DNA from: Baffinella frigidus
Taxonomy: Eukaryota; Cryptophyceae; Cryptomonadales; Baffinellaceae
NCBI GenBank assembly: GCA_026770585.1
Contig: MU646468.1
Span: 355,715-365,806, forward strand
Direction: 5' to 3'
DNA length: 10,092 bases
The notes under the pieces are model-generated. The model made no database searches, had not been told where the DNA came from, and worked only from the letters and a program-made list of their open reading frames with translations. A program made the position numbers and the translations under genes. Below are positions 5,806-10,092 of this stretch, piece after piece; within the stretch, counting starts at the first letter, position 1, and the number at the start of each line of letters is the position of its first letter.

Positions 5806-5906
5806 AAGAGAGAGCGAGCGAGAGAGAGAGAGAGAGAAAGAGAGAGCGAGAGAGAGAGAGAGAGAGAGACGCACAGAGCACACGCCCTACCATCTGCACC
5901 CAACCC
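5806..5906 (+). repeat. GA microsatellite with a conserved 29-bp 3' flank
   Basis: GAGAGAGCGAG-type repeat to about 5869, then GCACACGCCCTACCATCTGC and ACCCAACCC (5878-5906). The same flank, with three transitions, follows the GA tract at 7384-7412. The microsatellite is therefore probably the tail or core of a dispersed element. Confidence 0.85.
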
Positions 5907-5965
5907 AAGTCAAGTCAAGACTTGAGGCGAACAGACTTTGGGATCACTCATCCCACCTAAAAAAA

Positions 5966-6138
5966 AATAACTTTACAAGTCCTTTACAAGTGGACCGCTG
6001 TGTAGTAATTTTCACACAAATAGGGTCGTTTGGTCACGTATCTCGGGTTATAACCCGAGATACGTGACCAAGCCTGCCCGTGACTGGTACTAAATGTAAC
6101 GACCCCACATTTAAAATGGTCCCACTTCCAGCCTCGAG
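5966..6138 (+). mobile_element. Family B MITE, copy 3 (5' truncated)
   Basis: AACTTTACAAGTCC, GGACCGCTGTGTAGTAATTT, the central palindrome, CCTGCCCGTGACTGGTACTA and the CCAGCCTCGAG terminus all match the copy at 9258-9465 in inverse orientation. The outer CTCGAGGCTAGAAA end is missing on the left, where a short A run begins instead. Confidence 0.88.
6030..6071. repeat. 42-bp perfect palindrome at the centre of family B copy 3
   Basis: TTGGTCACGTATCTCGGGTT plus A, followed by its exact complement. Other family-B copies keep the outer TTGGTCACGTA/TACGTGACCAA but have a different inner stem. Confidence 0.97.
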
Positions 6139-6237
6139 GGGTTGCGAGACGGGCTCGACTTGAGGCGAACAGACTTTGGGATCACTCATCCCACCCTAGA
6201 TTTTACGCGCAGCAATTGTAAAAAGCAATGTCTCCAA

Positions 6238-6260
6238 CAGATTACCTCTCAGGTAATCTG
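6238..6260. repeat. Perfect hairpin, 10-bp stem
   Basis: CAGATTACCT, loop CTC, AGGTAATCTG. Isolated; not followed by a T run, so not a Pol III terminator. Confidence 0.85.
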
Positions 6261-6261
6261 A

Positions 6262-6420
6262 CGCCAAAAGTGGTCGAACCCCCCCTGGAATCCAAAAAAT
6301 TGACTTTTGTGATTGCCCCTCGTCTGATCCTGGGTGGACTAGACTTGAGAGTAATAAAGAAGACGTCTTCGCTCATTCTCGCAAGGGCGTGGCCGCCTTT
6401 TCCCGGCGAATCAGGCACTT
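6262..6420. other. Region open on both strands, no clear gene
   Basis: Plus (reading KKLTFVIAPRLILGG) and minus (reading GHALARMSEDVFFITL) frames are both open across this stretch, with no strong GC3 bias on either. The minus frame has the more purine-first codons. I see no convincing splice border. It may be unique intron sequence or a weakly biased exon. Confidence 0.3.
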
Positions 6421-6427
6421 TTATAGA

Positions 6428-6578
6428 GAAACTACCCGAAATTTGGGTAGTTGATCCTACGGAATTGCCTACCGTAGGCCGTAGGGCTGTTAGGACCAAC
6501 AGGTTCTAGGATTTTGGCCTACGGAAGGACGTCCTAGGCAACGCCGTAGGCTCAACCTCCCAAATTTCGGGTAGTTTC
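6428..6578. mobile_element. Family C foldback, copy 1
   Basis: GAAACTACCCGAAATTTGGG is mirrored by the right end CCCAAATTTCGGGTAGTTTC. Inner arms hold CCTACGG-ATTGCCTACCGTAGG, shared with the element at 8871-9015. CACTTTTAT occurs outside both ends (6416-6424, 6585-6593) but 3 to 7 bp away from the arms, so it may or may not be a target duplication. Confidence 0.85.
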
Positions 6579-6610
6579 ACGATTCACTTTTATCAAACCG
6601 ACCAAACCAG

Positions 6611-7030
6611 CTGGGGCGCGGACTCTTATGGAGAGGTTGTCGGCGATTTCGAAATAATACCTACGCGATGAGGCCTAGGACCCTACAGTAGGCAACCCGT
6701 AGGGGCATACAGGGGTACCTCGCTCATAAAAAACTGCCCCCCCCCCCTAGGACCACCCTAGGACCCTAGGCATGGTCCTACTGTAGGGTCCTAGGGGGGG
6801 GCGGTTTCTTATGAGCGAGGTACCCCTGTAGGGGGGTCCGGATTCTGGACCTTGATAGACAGGTTGTCGGCGATCGGTCCCGTGATGCAAGACGCGAGAA
6901 GGGAGCCGCCGTGGTACGTCGCCCACACCTACCCCGGGAGCGTGTTTAATTCAAATTATTCTGGGAATAAATTTAAACTATTCTGGGAATTGGTGCACAT
7001 GGTTAGCATGCTGGACATGGGAAATCAGTC
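6611..7030 (+). CDS. Best gene candidate: two-exon fragment, 6611-6635 joined to 6863-7030
   Basis: Unrecognised protein. Exon 1 (6611-6635) follows AACCAAACCAG-type acceptor sequence and reads GARTLME. Exon 2 (6863-7030) reads RLSAIGPVMQDARREPPWYV, then AHTYPGS, a less biased stretch, and FWELVHMVSMLDMGNQ. Joining at AG|GT on both sides restores the frame exactly. In 6863-6941 about 25 of 28 codons end in G or C, and the plus strand scores better than the minus. The donor at 7031 is GTGTAG. A possible next acceptor at 7144 (GCGTCAG) keeps the frame (VSIEAHA) but meets a stop near 7228 inside a CA repeat, so the 3' end is unresolved. Unspliced, the frame stays open to 7067. Duplicated ATTCTGGGAAT near 6957 and 6980 may mark another small insertion. 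Confidence 0.45.
6636..6862 (+). mobile_element. Introner-like insert: family D copy 4 between 14-bp direct repeats
   Basis: AGGTTGTCGGCGAT is present at 6634-6647 and 6861-6874. Between them lies a family-D sequence (ATACCTACGCGAT, CCTAGGACCCTACAGTAGG, CAACCCGTAGGGGCATA) with a smaller foldback nested in it. Splicing at the AG|GT in each copy would remove exactly one repeat plus the element and leave the coding frame intact. The donor GTTGTC is weak and the acceptor GATAGACAG is fair. Introners with AG|GT-containing target duplications are known in several algae. Whether this one is spliced is inference. Confidence 0.5.
6710..6828. mobile_element. Foldback nested in family D, with TA target duplication
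   Basis: CAGGGGTACCTCGCTCATAA and its complement form the ends; arms of about 50 bp are rich in C and G runs. TA flanks both sides (6708-6709, 6829-6830). Removing it restores GTAGGGGCATAGGGGGG, the uninterrupted family-D sequence seen at 159-174 and, with minor change, at 9555-9570. Confidence 0.93.
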
Positions 7031-7144
7031 GTGTAGTAATTGTCATTACACAAAATGTTTGAATTAATCATTAAACGTTTAAATTGAATATCAAATGGTT
7101 AAATTGAATATGTTCCCGGATGAGACCTGTCCGCCCTGCGTCAG
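7031..7144 (+). other. Putative intron or family-F element (GTGTAGTAATT start)
   Basis: Starts GTGTAGTAATT with an imperfect hairpin (GTGTAGTAAT / ATTACAC). It contains two AAATTGAATAT copies and ends at TGTTCCCGGATGAG or, further on, at GCGTCAG. The same two landmarks (ATCCGGGAACA and ATTACTACAC) recur in the opposite orientation at 10046-10091. That defines a dispersed element whose ends look like splice borders. Confidence 0.45.
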
Positions 7145-7186
7145 CGTTTCGATCGAGGCACACGCCACACGCCCACACAAGAAGAA

Positions 7187-7412
7187 TCACACACACACAT
7201 GCACACACACAAACAGACACAGACACTGACACAGACACAGACGCAGACGCAGACACAGACAAAGACAAAGACACAGACACAGACACGGACACACAGAGAG
7301 AGAGAGATAAAGAGAGAGAGAGCGAGAGCGAGAGAGAGAGAGCGAGAAAGAAAGAGAGAGAGAGAGTGAGAGTGAGAGAGAGTGCACGCGCCCCACCACC
7401 TGCACCCAACCC
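7187..7412 (+). repeat. Compound CA / GACACA / GA microsatellite with conserved 3' flank
   Basis: CACACA, then GACACAGACGCAGACA units, then GAGAGAGCGAG, to about 7383. It is followed by the 29-bp flank (7384-7412) also found after the 5806 GA repeat. Long frames here (Thr-Asp, Arg-Glu, Ser-Leu or Cys-Val runs) are repeat translations. Confidence 0.95.
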
Positions 7413-7419
7413 CCCCCGA

Positions 7420-7469
7420 CACCCCAAGCCGCTCAGCGCGAAATGCCGCCCACTCCGGCACGCCTGCCA
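7420..7469 (-). CDS. Weak exon-like fragment
   Basis: On the minus strand, after CTAG at the edge of the neighbouring foldback, the frame reads GVPEWAAFRAERLG, with mostly G/C-ending codons and purine-first bias. The donor is unclear (GTGTCG or GTGCAG). Too short to judge; listed because its composition stands out from the adjoining repeats. Confidence 0.22.
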
Positions 7470-7471
7470 CT

Positions 7472-7602
7472 AGCCTCCTGAAGTGAACTATTCGGCCGTT
7501 CTCAAGAATGGAGAAATCAAGCTGGAGGTCCACCTCAGAAGTGTACCCTCCAGGGGGAATCGCCGTTTGCGAGAACCGCGATATAGTTCACTTCGGGAGG
7601 CT
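7472..7602. mobile_element. 131-bp foldback MITE
   Basis: AGCCTCCTGAAGTGAACTAT is mirrored by ATAGTTCACTTCGGGAGGCT with one mismatch. The arms extend imperfectly inward (CCGTTCTC / GAGAACCG), and CTGGAGG / CCCTCCAG forms a small inner pair. No clean target duplication. Confidence 0.85.
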
Positions 7603-7626
7603 GGAGGTGGCTGACCGACTATTCCC

Positions 7627-8166
7627 AAGTTGACAAGTTGCGTTTGCGGTACAAATCCGTCAACTTTGGGGCGGAACAGAGCCCGGGCGCACCAAATCGC
7701 CTAAATAGACAGACCGCTTCGCCTAAATGGACGCCAAATCGCTTGGCCTAACCACACGAGGCTACCTATGCGAACAGAATAAAAGTCGATTGTAAACGTG
7801 TGTAGTAATTTTGAGATGAAAAGCAGCGACTTTACACAAGTCGCGGCGCTCAGCGCCGCGACACGTGACCATTTCAGTACAAAACTTTAAAAGTCCCTTT
7901 TATTCTGTTCGCCTGGTTGGCCTCGTGTGGAAATAGAGGTGGGTACCCAGGTGACGAGGTCGGCGCCGCTCTTCTCAAGTTGACGAGTTGCGTTTGCGGT
8001 ACAAATCCGTCAACTTTGGGGAGGAAAAGGGCCCGGTGGGTACCCAGGTGACGAGATCGGCGCCGCTCTTCTTAAGTTGACGTGTTGCGTTTGCGGTACA
8101 AATCCGTCAACTTTGGGGAGGAAAAGAGCCCGGTGGGTACCCAGGTGACGAGATCGGCGCCGCTCT
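7627..8166 (-). repeat. 97-bp tandem repeats, interrupted by a MITE
   Basis: GGTGGGTACCCAGGTGACGA begins at 7938, 8035 and 8132, exactly 97 bp apart; the third copy is partial. An upstream copy of the second half (GTTGCGTTTGCGGTACAAAT, GGGCCC-type end) is at 7627-7690, separated from the array by the 7752-7930 element. On the minus strand each unit repeats the end of the 8141-8221 candidate exon (SGADLVTW). Two of the three downstream copies stop in frame. Confidence 0.93.
7752..7930. mobile_element. 179-bp MITE with a variable central hairpin, related to family B
   Basis: CCACACGAGGC...GCGAACAGAATAAAAG (7752-7785) pairs with CTTTTATTCTGTTCGC...GCCTCGTGTGG (7897-7930). Inside are GTGTAGTAATTTT, an 11-bp perfect stem GTCGCGGCGCT / AGCGCCGCGAC (7840-7862) and then ACGTGACCA, the same landmarks as family B but with different ends. 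Confidence 0.85.
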
Positions 8167-8221
8167 CAGGCCGTTCCCGCATCATCTCAGCGTATTTTCC
8201 CTCGCACAGCAGATCCACCAC
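8141..8221 (-). CDS. Candidate exon, 27 codons
   Basis: Unrecognised. Between an acceptor-like TGTGGGGCAG and a weak donor (TGG|GTACCC) the minus strand reads VVDLLCEGKYAEMMRERP then ESGADLVTW, in phase 0 at both ends. About two thirds of codons start with a purine and most end in G or C. The opposite strand is His/Pro/Ser-rich, as expected of antisense. It looks like a soluble, helical region. Its last 11 or so codons are reiterated in the 97-bp repeats downstream. If the donor is not used, the frame continues to a TAA near 8075. Confidence 0.42.
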
Positions 8222-8230
8222 CTGCCCCAC

Positions 8231-8338
8231 AGTAACGGATCGTTACAGAAAGTAACGGACAGTTACAGAAAGTAACGGTTGAAAGTAACGGTTGACCGTT
8301 ACAGAAAGTGACGGTTGACCGTTGCAGGGAGCAACGGA
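8231..8338. repeat. Cluster of AACGG / CCGTT sites in AGTAACGG repeats
   Basis: AGTAACGG, CAGTTACAGAA and GGTTGACCGTTACAGAAAGT repeats make about six near-palindromic units of the form TAACGG-n-CCGTTA. AACGG and CCGTT match the MYB-type core (also the core of the plant mitosis-specific MSA element). Binding is inference. The cluster sits just upstream of the 8141-8221 exon as read on the minus strand. Confidence 0.7.
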
Positions 8339-8357
8339 TCGGGAGATGGTTCTTTAG

Positions 8358-8420
8358 TGCGGACCAACTGGCCCGGGTTCACTTCACCAAGATGATTCAG
8401 CAGGATGACGAGCGCCATGG
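8358..8420. other. Exon-like island, strand ambiguous
   Basis: Plus reading: after acceptor-like TTCTTTAG, the frame is ADQLARVHFTKMIQQDDERH, then GG|GTGTAT. Minus reading: ATGGCGCTC (good start context) gives MALVILLNHLGE, then the donor GTGAAC, in phase with the 8141-8221 candidate exon. Codon bias is about equal. The next sequence to the right is a MITE arm. I cannot choose a strand. Confidence 0.35.
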
Positions 8421-8433
8421 GTGTATGTTCATA

Positions 8434-8604
8434 GCAACGCACCCCAAGATGAGTTTTGTAAAGTAGCTCGTTTCTGGTACAAATTATAATAAAAAAACCT
8501 CATTTAAAAAGGAACTGGATTTTTGGGGAGTTTTAAATCGGTTTTGTTTTATAATTTGTACCAGAAACGAGCTACTTTACAAAACTCATCCTGGGGTGCG
8601 TCGC
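8434..8604. mobile_element. 171-bp MITE with about 55-bp terminal inverted repeats, TA-flanked
   Basis: 8431-8488 and 8550-8607 are inverted copies over 58 bp with two mismatches (GAGTTTTGTAAAGTAGCTCG and TTTCTGGTACAAATTATA inside each). TA lies at both ends (8432-8433, 8605-8606) as part of ATAGC/GCTAT, so the target duplication is plausible, but the palindrome extends beyond it. No ORF. Confidence 0.92.
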
Positions 8605-8639
8605 TATTAATGTGTACCCCACTAGTGCCGAAAGCCTAC

Positions 8640-8669
8640 GTTAACGAGGGGCTTACGTCCCTCGCTAAC
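8640..8669. repeat. Hairpin, 11-bp stem with one mismatch
   Basis: GTTAACGAGGG, loop GCTTACGT, CCCTCGCTAAC, then another TAACGAGGG. It is enclosed by TAGTGC (8624-8629 region) and GCACTA (8682-8687), which hints at a small decayed foldback. Confidence 0.7.
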
Positions 8670-8689
8670 GAGGGACTTGTCAGCACTAA

Positions 8690-8868
8690 AACGATTTAAA
8701 GCAATTTCAGGACTTTTAAAGCCCGAGGTTGTTTTACATTATAAAATTTGTACGGAGTCGCGTCCAAACAAGTTCTGCGTCAACGTAAGCTTTTTGCATG
8801 ACCACACGTAACCACGCGCGTCACGCCCTCTAAAAATGCGCGCGCACCTCATCGACACTCTCATAGGC
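8690..8868. other. No gene or clear repeat seen
   Basis: Contains ACTTTTAAAGCCCGAGGTTG and TACATTATAAAATTTGTAC, weakly reminiscent of family-B ends, and a GCGCGC-rich patch near 8837. Nothing else supportable. Confidence 0.4.
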
Positions 8869-8870
8869 TA

Positions 8871-9015
8871 ACGGCCTGAAAATAAGGTAGTTAGGCATAC
8901 GGCATTGCCTAGGACCTCCTACCGTAGGCCGAGGGATCCTAGGACCAAAAAGTCTCGGCCTACGGAGGAGGTCCTAGGCAATGCCGTAGGCCTAATTACC
9001 CCATTTTCAGGCCGT
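8871..9015. mobile_element. Family C foldback, copy 2, TA-flanked
   Basis: ACGGCCTGAAAAT on the left and ATTTTCAGGCCGT on the right are the ends, with arms of about 64 bp holding ACGGCATTGCCTAGGACC and GTAGGCCGAG. TA flanks both sides (8869-8870, 9016-9017). The inner arms match the 6428-6578 element. Confidence 0.9.
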
Positions 9016-9154
9016 TACCCTATTAACTCGCACCCCTCCCCCAACCGCACGGTGGACTACGAACCTTTCATCAAAAGTCAACTCGCCCCGACGCAATTAA
9101 CTTCACGGCCTTATCTGGCGCAAATTTGGTCACGTTACCGCTAAATTTAGGGTT

Positions 9155-9241
9155 ACCCAACCTTCGTAGTACACCGAGTGGACACCCCACCACCACCACC
9201 CTGCTTTCCTCCTCGCCAGTTGATACCAACACGGCCGCCAT
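9155..9241 (-). other. Exon-like island, strand ambiguous
   Basis: On the minus strand ATGGCGGCC (good start context, 9241) opens MAAVLVSTGEEESRVVVVG then CPLGVLRRLG, with purine-first codons in about 20 of 29 positions. On the plus strand a strong pyrimidine tract, CTGCTTTCCTCCTCGCCAG, precedes 9220 and could be an acceptor for DTNTAAMHSPPGPLQ. Either may be chance. Confidence 0.28.
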
Positions 9242-9257
9242 GCATTCTCCCCCAGGG

Positions 9258-9465
9258 CCACTCCAGGCTGGAAAGGGGGGCATTTTAAATGTGGGGTTGT
9301 AAACATTTGTACGAGTCACGGGCGGGGTTGGTCACGTAGCCCGCGGATATCTGCGGGCTGGGGTAAATAACCTGGCTATTTGTGTGAAAATTACTACACA
9401 GCGGTCCTCGTGTACGGGACTTGTAAAGTTAAAACTTTTAAAATAGTCACATTTCTAGCCTCGAG
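9258..9465 (+). mobile_element. Family B MITE, copy 4
   Basis: CCACTCCAGGCTGGAA at the left and TTTCTAGCCTCGAG at the right, with GGCATTTTAAATGTGGGGTT, GAGTCACGGGCGGGGTTGG, TCACGTAGCCCGCGGATATC, TTTGTGTGAAAATTACTACA and AAAATAGTCACATTTCTAGC in family order. The right half of the central palindrome has decayed (GGGCTGGGGTAA). TA is next to the right end (9469-9470) but not the left. Confidence 0.9.
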
Positions 9466-9527
9466 TACCTAGCCAGCTAGGTGCCAGAAGGGTCGACAAT
9501 CTCCCGTCGAAACCCTGAAGCCGAATC

Positions 9528-9640
9528 CAAAGGACCCTACGGTAGGCAATACCGTAGGGACATAGGGGGGTTCCTACGGATACGGCAACAAAAAGGCGGC
9601 CAGGACCCGACGAAAAAACCCTTCGTAGCCCGCGGTGTGG
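9528..9640 (+). mobile_element. Family D element, copy 5
   Basis: AGGACCCTACGGTAGGCAAT, CCGTAGGGACATAGGGGGGT, TCCTACGGATACGG and the far end AACCCTTCGTAGCCCGCGGTG follow the family order seen at 130-235. The left outer end (GAATAACCCC) is missing. Confidence 0.8.
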
Positions 9641-9735
9641 AGAGCGAGTCATCGTATTCAAACTAAGTTCTTCGTCAAACATATGCATTATTAAAAATCA
9701 TTTGCATTAAATATTATTTTTGCCTCTGGGCTCAC

Positions 9736-9831
9736 CGCGACTTCGACGGACACGAGGAAAAACAGGCAGGCGGAGACGGCCGCGGATGCCTCAAAGACCG
9801 CCAGCGCCAGGAACGCCACCGTGCCCACAAC
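9736..9831 (-). CDS. Candidate exon encoding a transmembrane-like segment, 32 codons
   Basis: Unrecognised. On the minus strand an acceptor-like CCTGCCGCAG precedes 9831 and GTGAGC (a good donor) follows 9736, giving 96 nt in phase 0 at both ends. The frame reads VVGTVAFLALAVFEASAAV then SACLFFLVSVEVA, enough for one or two membrane spans, with about 84 percent of codons ending in G or C. The plus strand also offers a GTAAGG at 9844 after an Arg/Glu/Gln-rich frame, but no matching acceptor. Together with the 560-626 and 5700-5784 segments it suggests hydrophobic exons on this strand, though linking them as one gene is speculation. Confidence 0.42.
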
Positions 9832-10033
9832 CTGCGGCAGGCGGTAAGGCGAGTGGGATCAGAGACGGGGCGCGGCAGGGTTCCTGGGTGATGCCCGCAC
9901 GAAATTCGGGGGCGTGTTTGATTTGATAGGAAATGGATCCCTATTTGTTCATAGGAGTTGGACGAGGGTTAATTAGGGCCCTAAGTGAATTGGGAGGGCG
10001 GAGCAGAGCACACGACTCATCGCCCAGGAAGCC
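9832..10033. other. No feature seen beyond candidate intron sequence
   Basis: On the minus-strand model this is intron upstream of the 9736-9831 exon. GGGAGGGCGGAGCAGAGCAC near 9990 faintly recalls sequence near the GA repeats. Nothing else. Confidence 0.35.
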
Positions 10034-10092
10034 GACTTGATCCGGGAACACGTATTTTTCTTTCAAACGCTGGTAATAAACATTACTACACA
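10034..10092 (-). mobile_element. Family F element, partial, cut by the window edge
   Basis: ATCCGGGAACACGTAT to TAATAAACATTACTACACA. In the opposite orientation this matches the landmarks of 7031-7125 (GTGTAGTAAT at one end, TGTTCCCGGAT at the other, TTCAAAC-like in between). The element starts or continues beyond 10092. Confidence 0.55.

Larger units (their letters stand above)
5919..6195 (+). repeat. 39-bp identical direct repeats around family B copy 3
   Basis: GACTTGAGGCGAACAGACTT continuing to CATCCCACC is identical over 39 bp at 5919-5957 and 6157-6195. Each copy contains a TGGGAT-CACTC-ATCCCA mini-hairpin. A 23-bp partial copy is at 4001-4023. The enclosed 199 bp is mostly a 5'-truncated family-B element. 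Confidence 0.92.

Noticed and set aside
7120-7533. Long frames on both strands with Thr-Asp, Arg-Glu, Ser-Leu or Cys-Val runs
   Set aside because: Direct translations of the CA/GA microsatellite; all frames are open because the repeat has few stops.
8132-8340. CRISPR-like array (97-bp repeats and AGTAACGG repeats)
   Set aside because: Repeat and spacer sizes do not fit, the units are contiguous tandem repeats, and no cas genes or prokaryotic context are present.
9720-9926. Plus-strand 68-residue Arg/Pro-rich frame
   Set aside because: Composition is typical of antisense to a GC3-rich hydrophobic exon; the minus strand has both splice borders.

Overview
This window looks like nuclear DNA from a repeat-rich, GC-rich microbial eukaryote, most plausibly a protist or green-lineage alga. 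The lineage is inference only: no housekeeping gene or rRNA is present to fix it. There is no complete gene, no ribosome-binding-site-led ORF and no bacterial operon structure. Instead there are dense microsatellites, a 141-bp satellite-like array, and more than a dozen short inverted-repeat (MITE or foldback) elements in several families. Between them lie short GC3-rich islands that read like exons with GT/AG borders. Nearly all longer open frames are by-products of repeats.

Layout. 1-600: an AT microsatellite, a short (CCCCAAA)n tract, and four copies of a 20-36 bp sequence separated by inserts, the last copy inside a candidate minus-strand exon. 600-1200: a GGATG minisatellite bounded by a 22-bp direct repeat, and a tRNA-like A-box/B-box segment bounded by a 29-bp repeat. 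1200-2365: five copies of one short module separated mostly by foldback elements. 2366-3004: the 141-bp tandem array. 3100-5050: AT and GA microsatellites, a 42-bp perfect palindrome, two inverted copies of the main MITE family (B) and, between them, a foldback of family D. 5190-6200: four copies of an exon-like end, GA repeats, and a third family-B copy between two identical 39-bp repeats. 6200-7150: a family-C foldback, then the best gene candidate (plus strand, 6611-7030), split by a 227-bp insert that looks like an introner. 7150-8340: CA/GA microsatellites, a foldback, and 97-bp tandem repeats that reiterate a candidate minus-strand exon end. 8340-10092: more foldbacks, the fourth family-B copy, another family-D copy, and a candidate minus-strand membrane-segment exon near the end.

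How it fits together. The recurring pattern is a repeat element or microsatellite sitting between two direct copies of a short sequence, in several cases one with an AG|GT proto-splice site or coding-like character. Two smaller elements carry clean TA target duplications, each supported by a related uninterrupted sequence in this same window. The window is best read as intron or intergenic DNA of one or more genes being expanded by non-autonomous elements, some possibly acting as new introns. The exons are too short to name any protein family.
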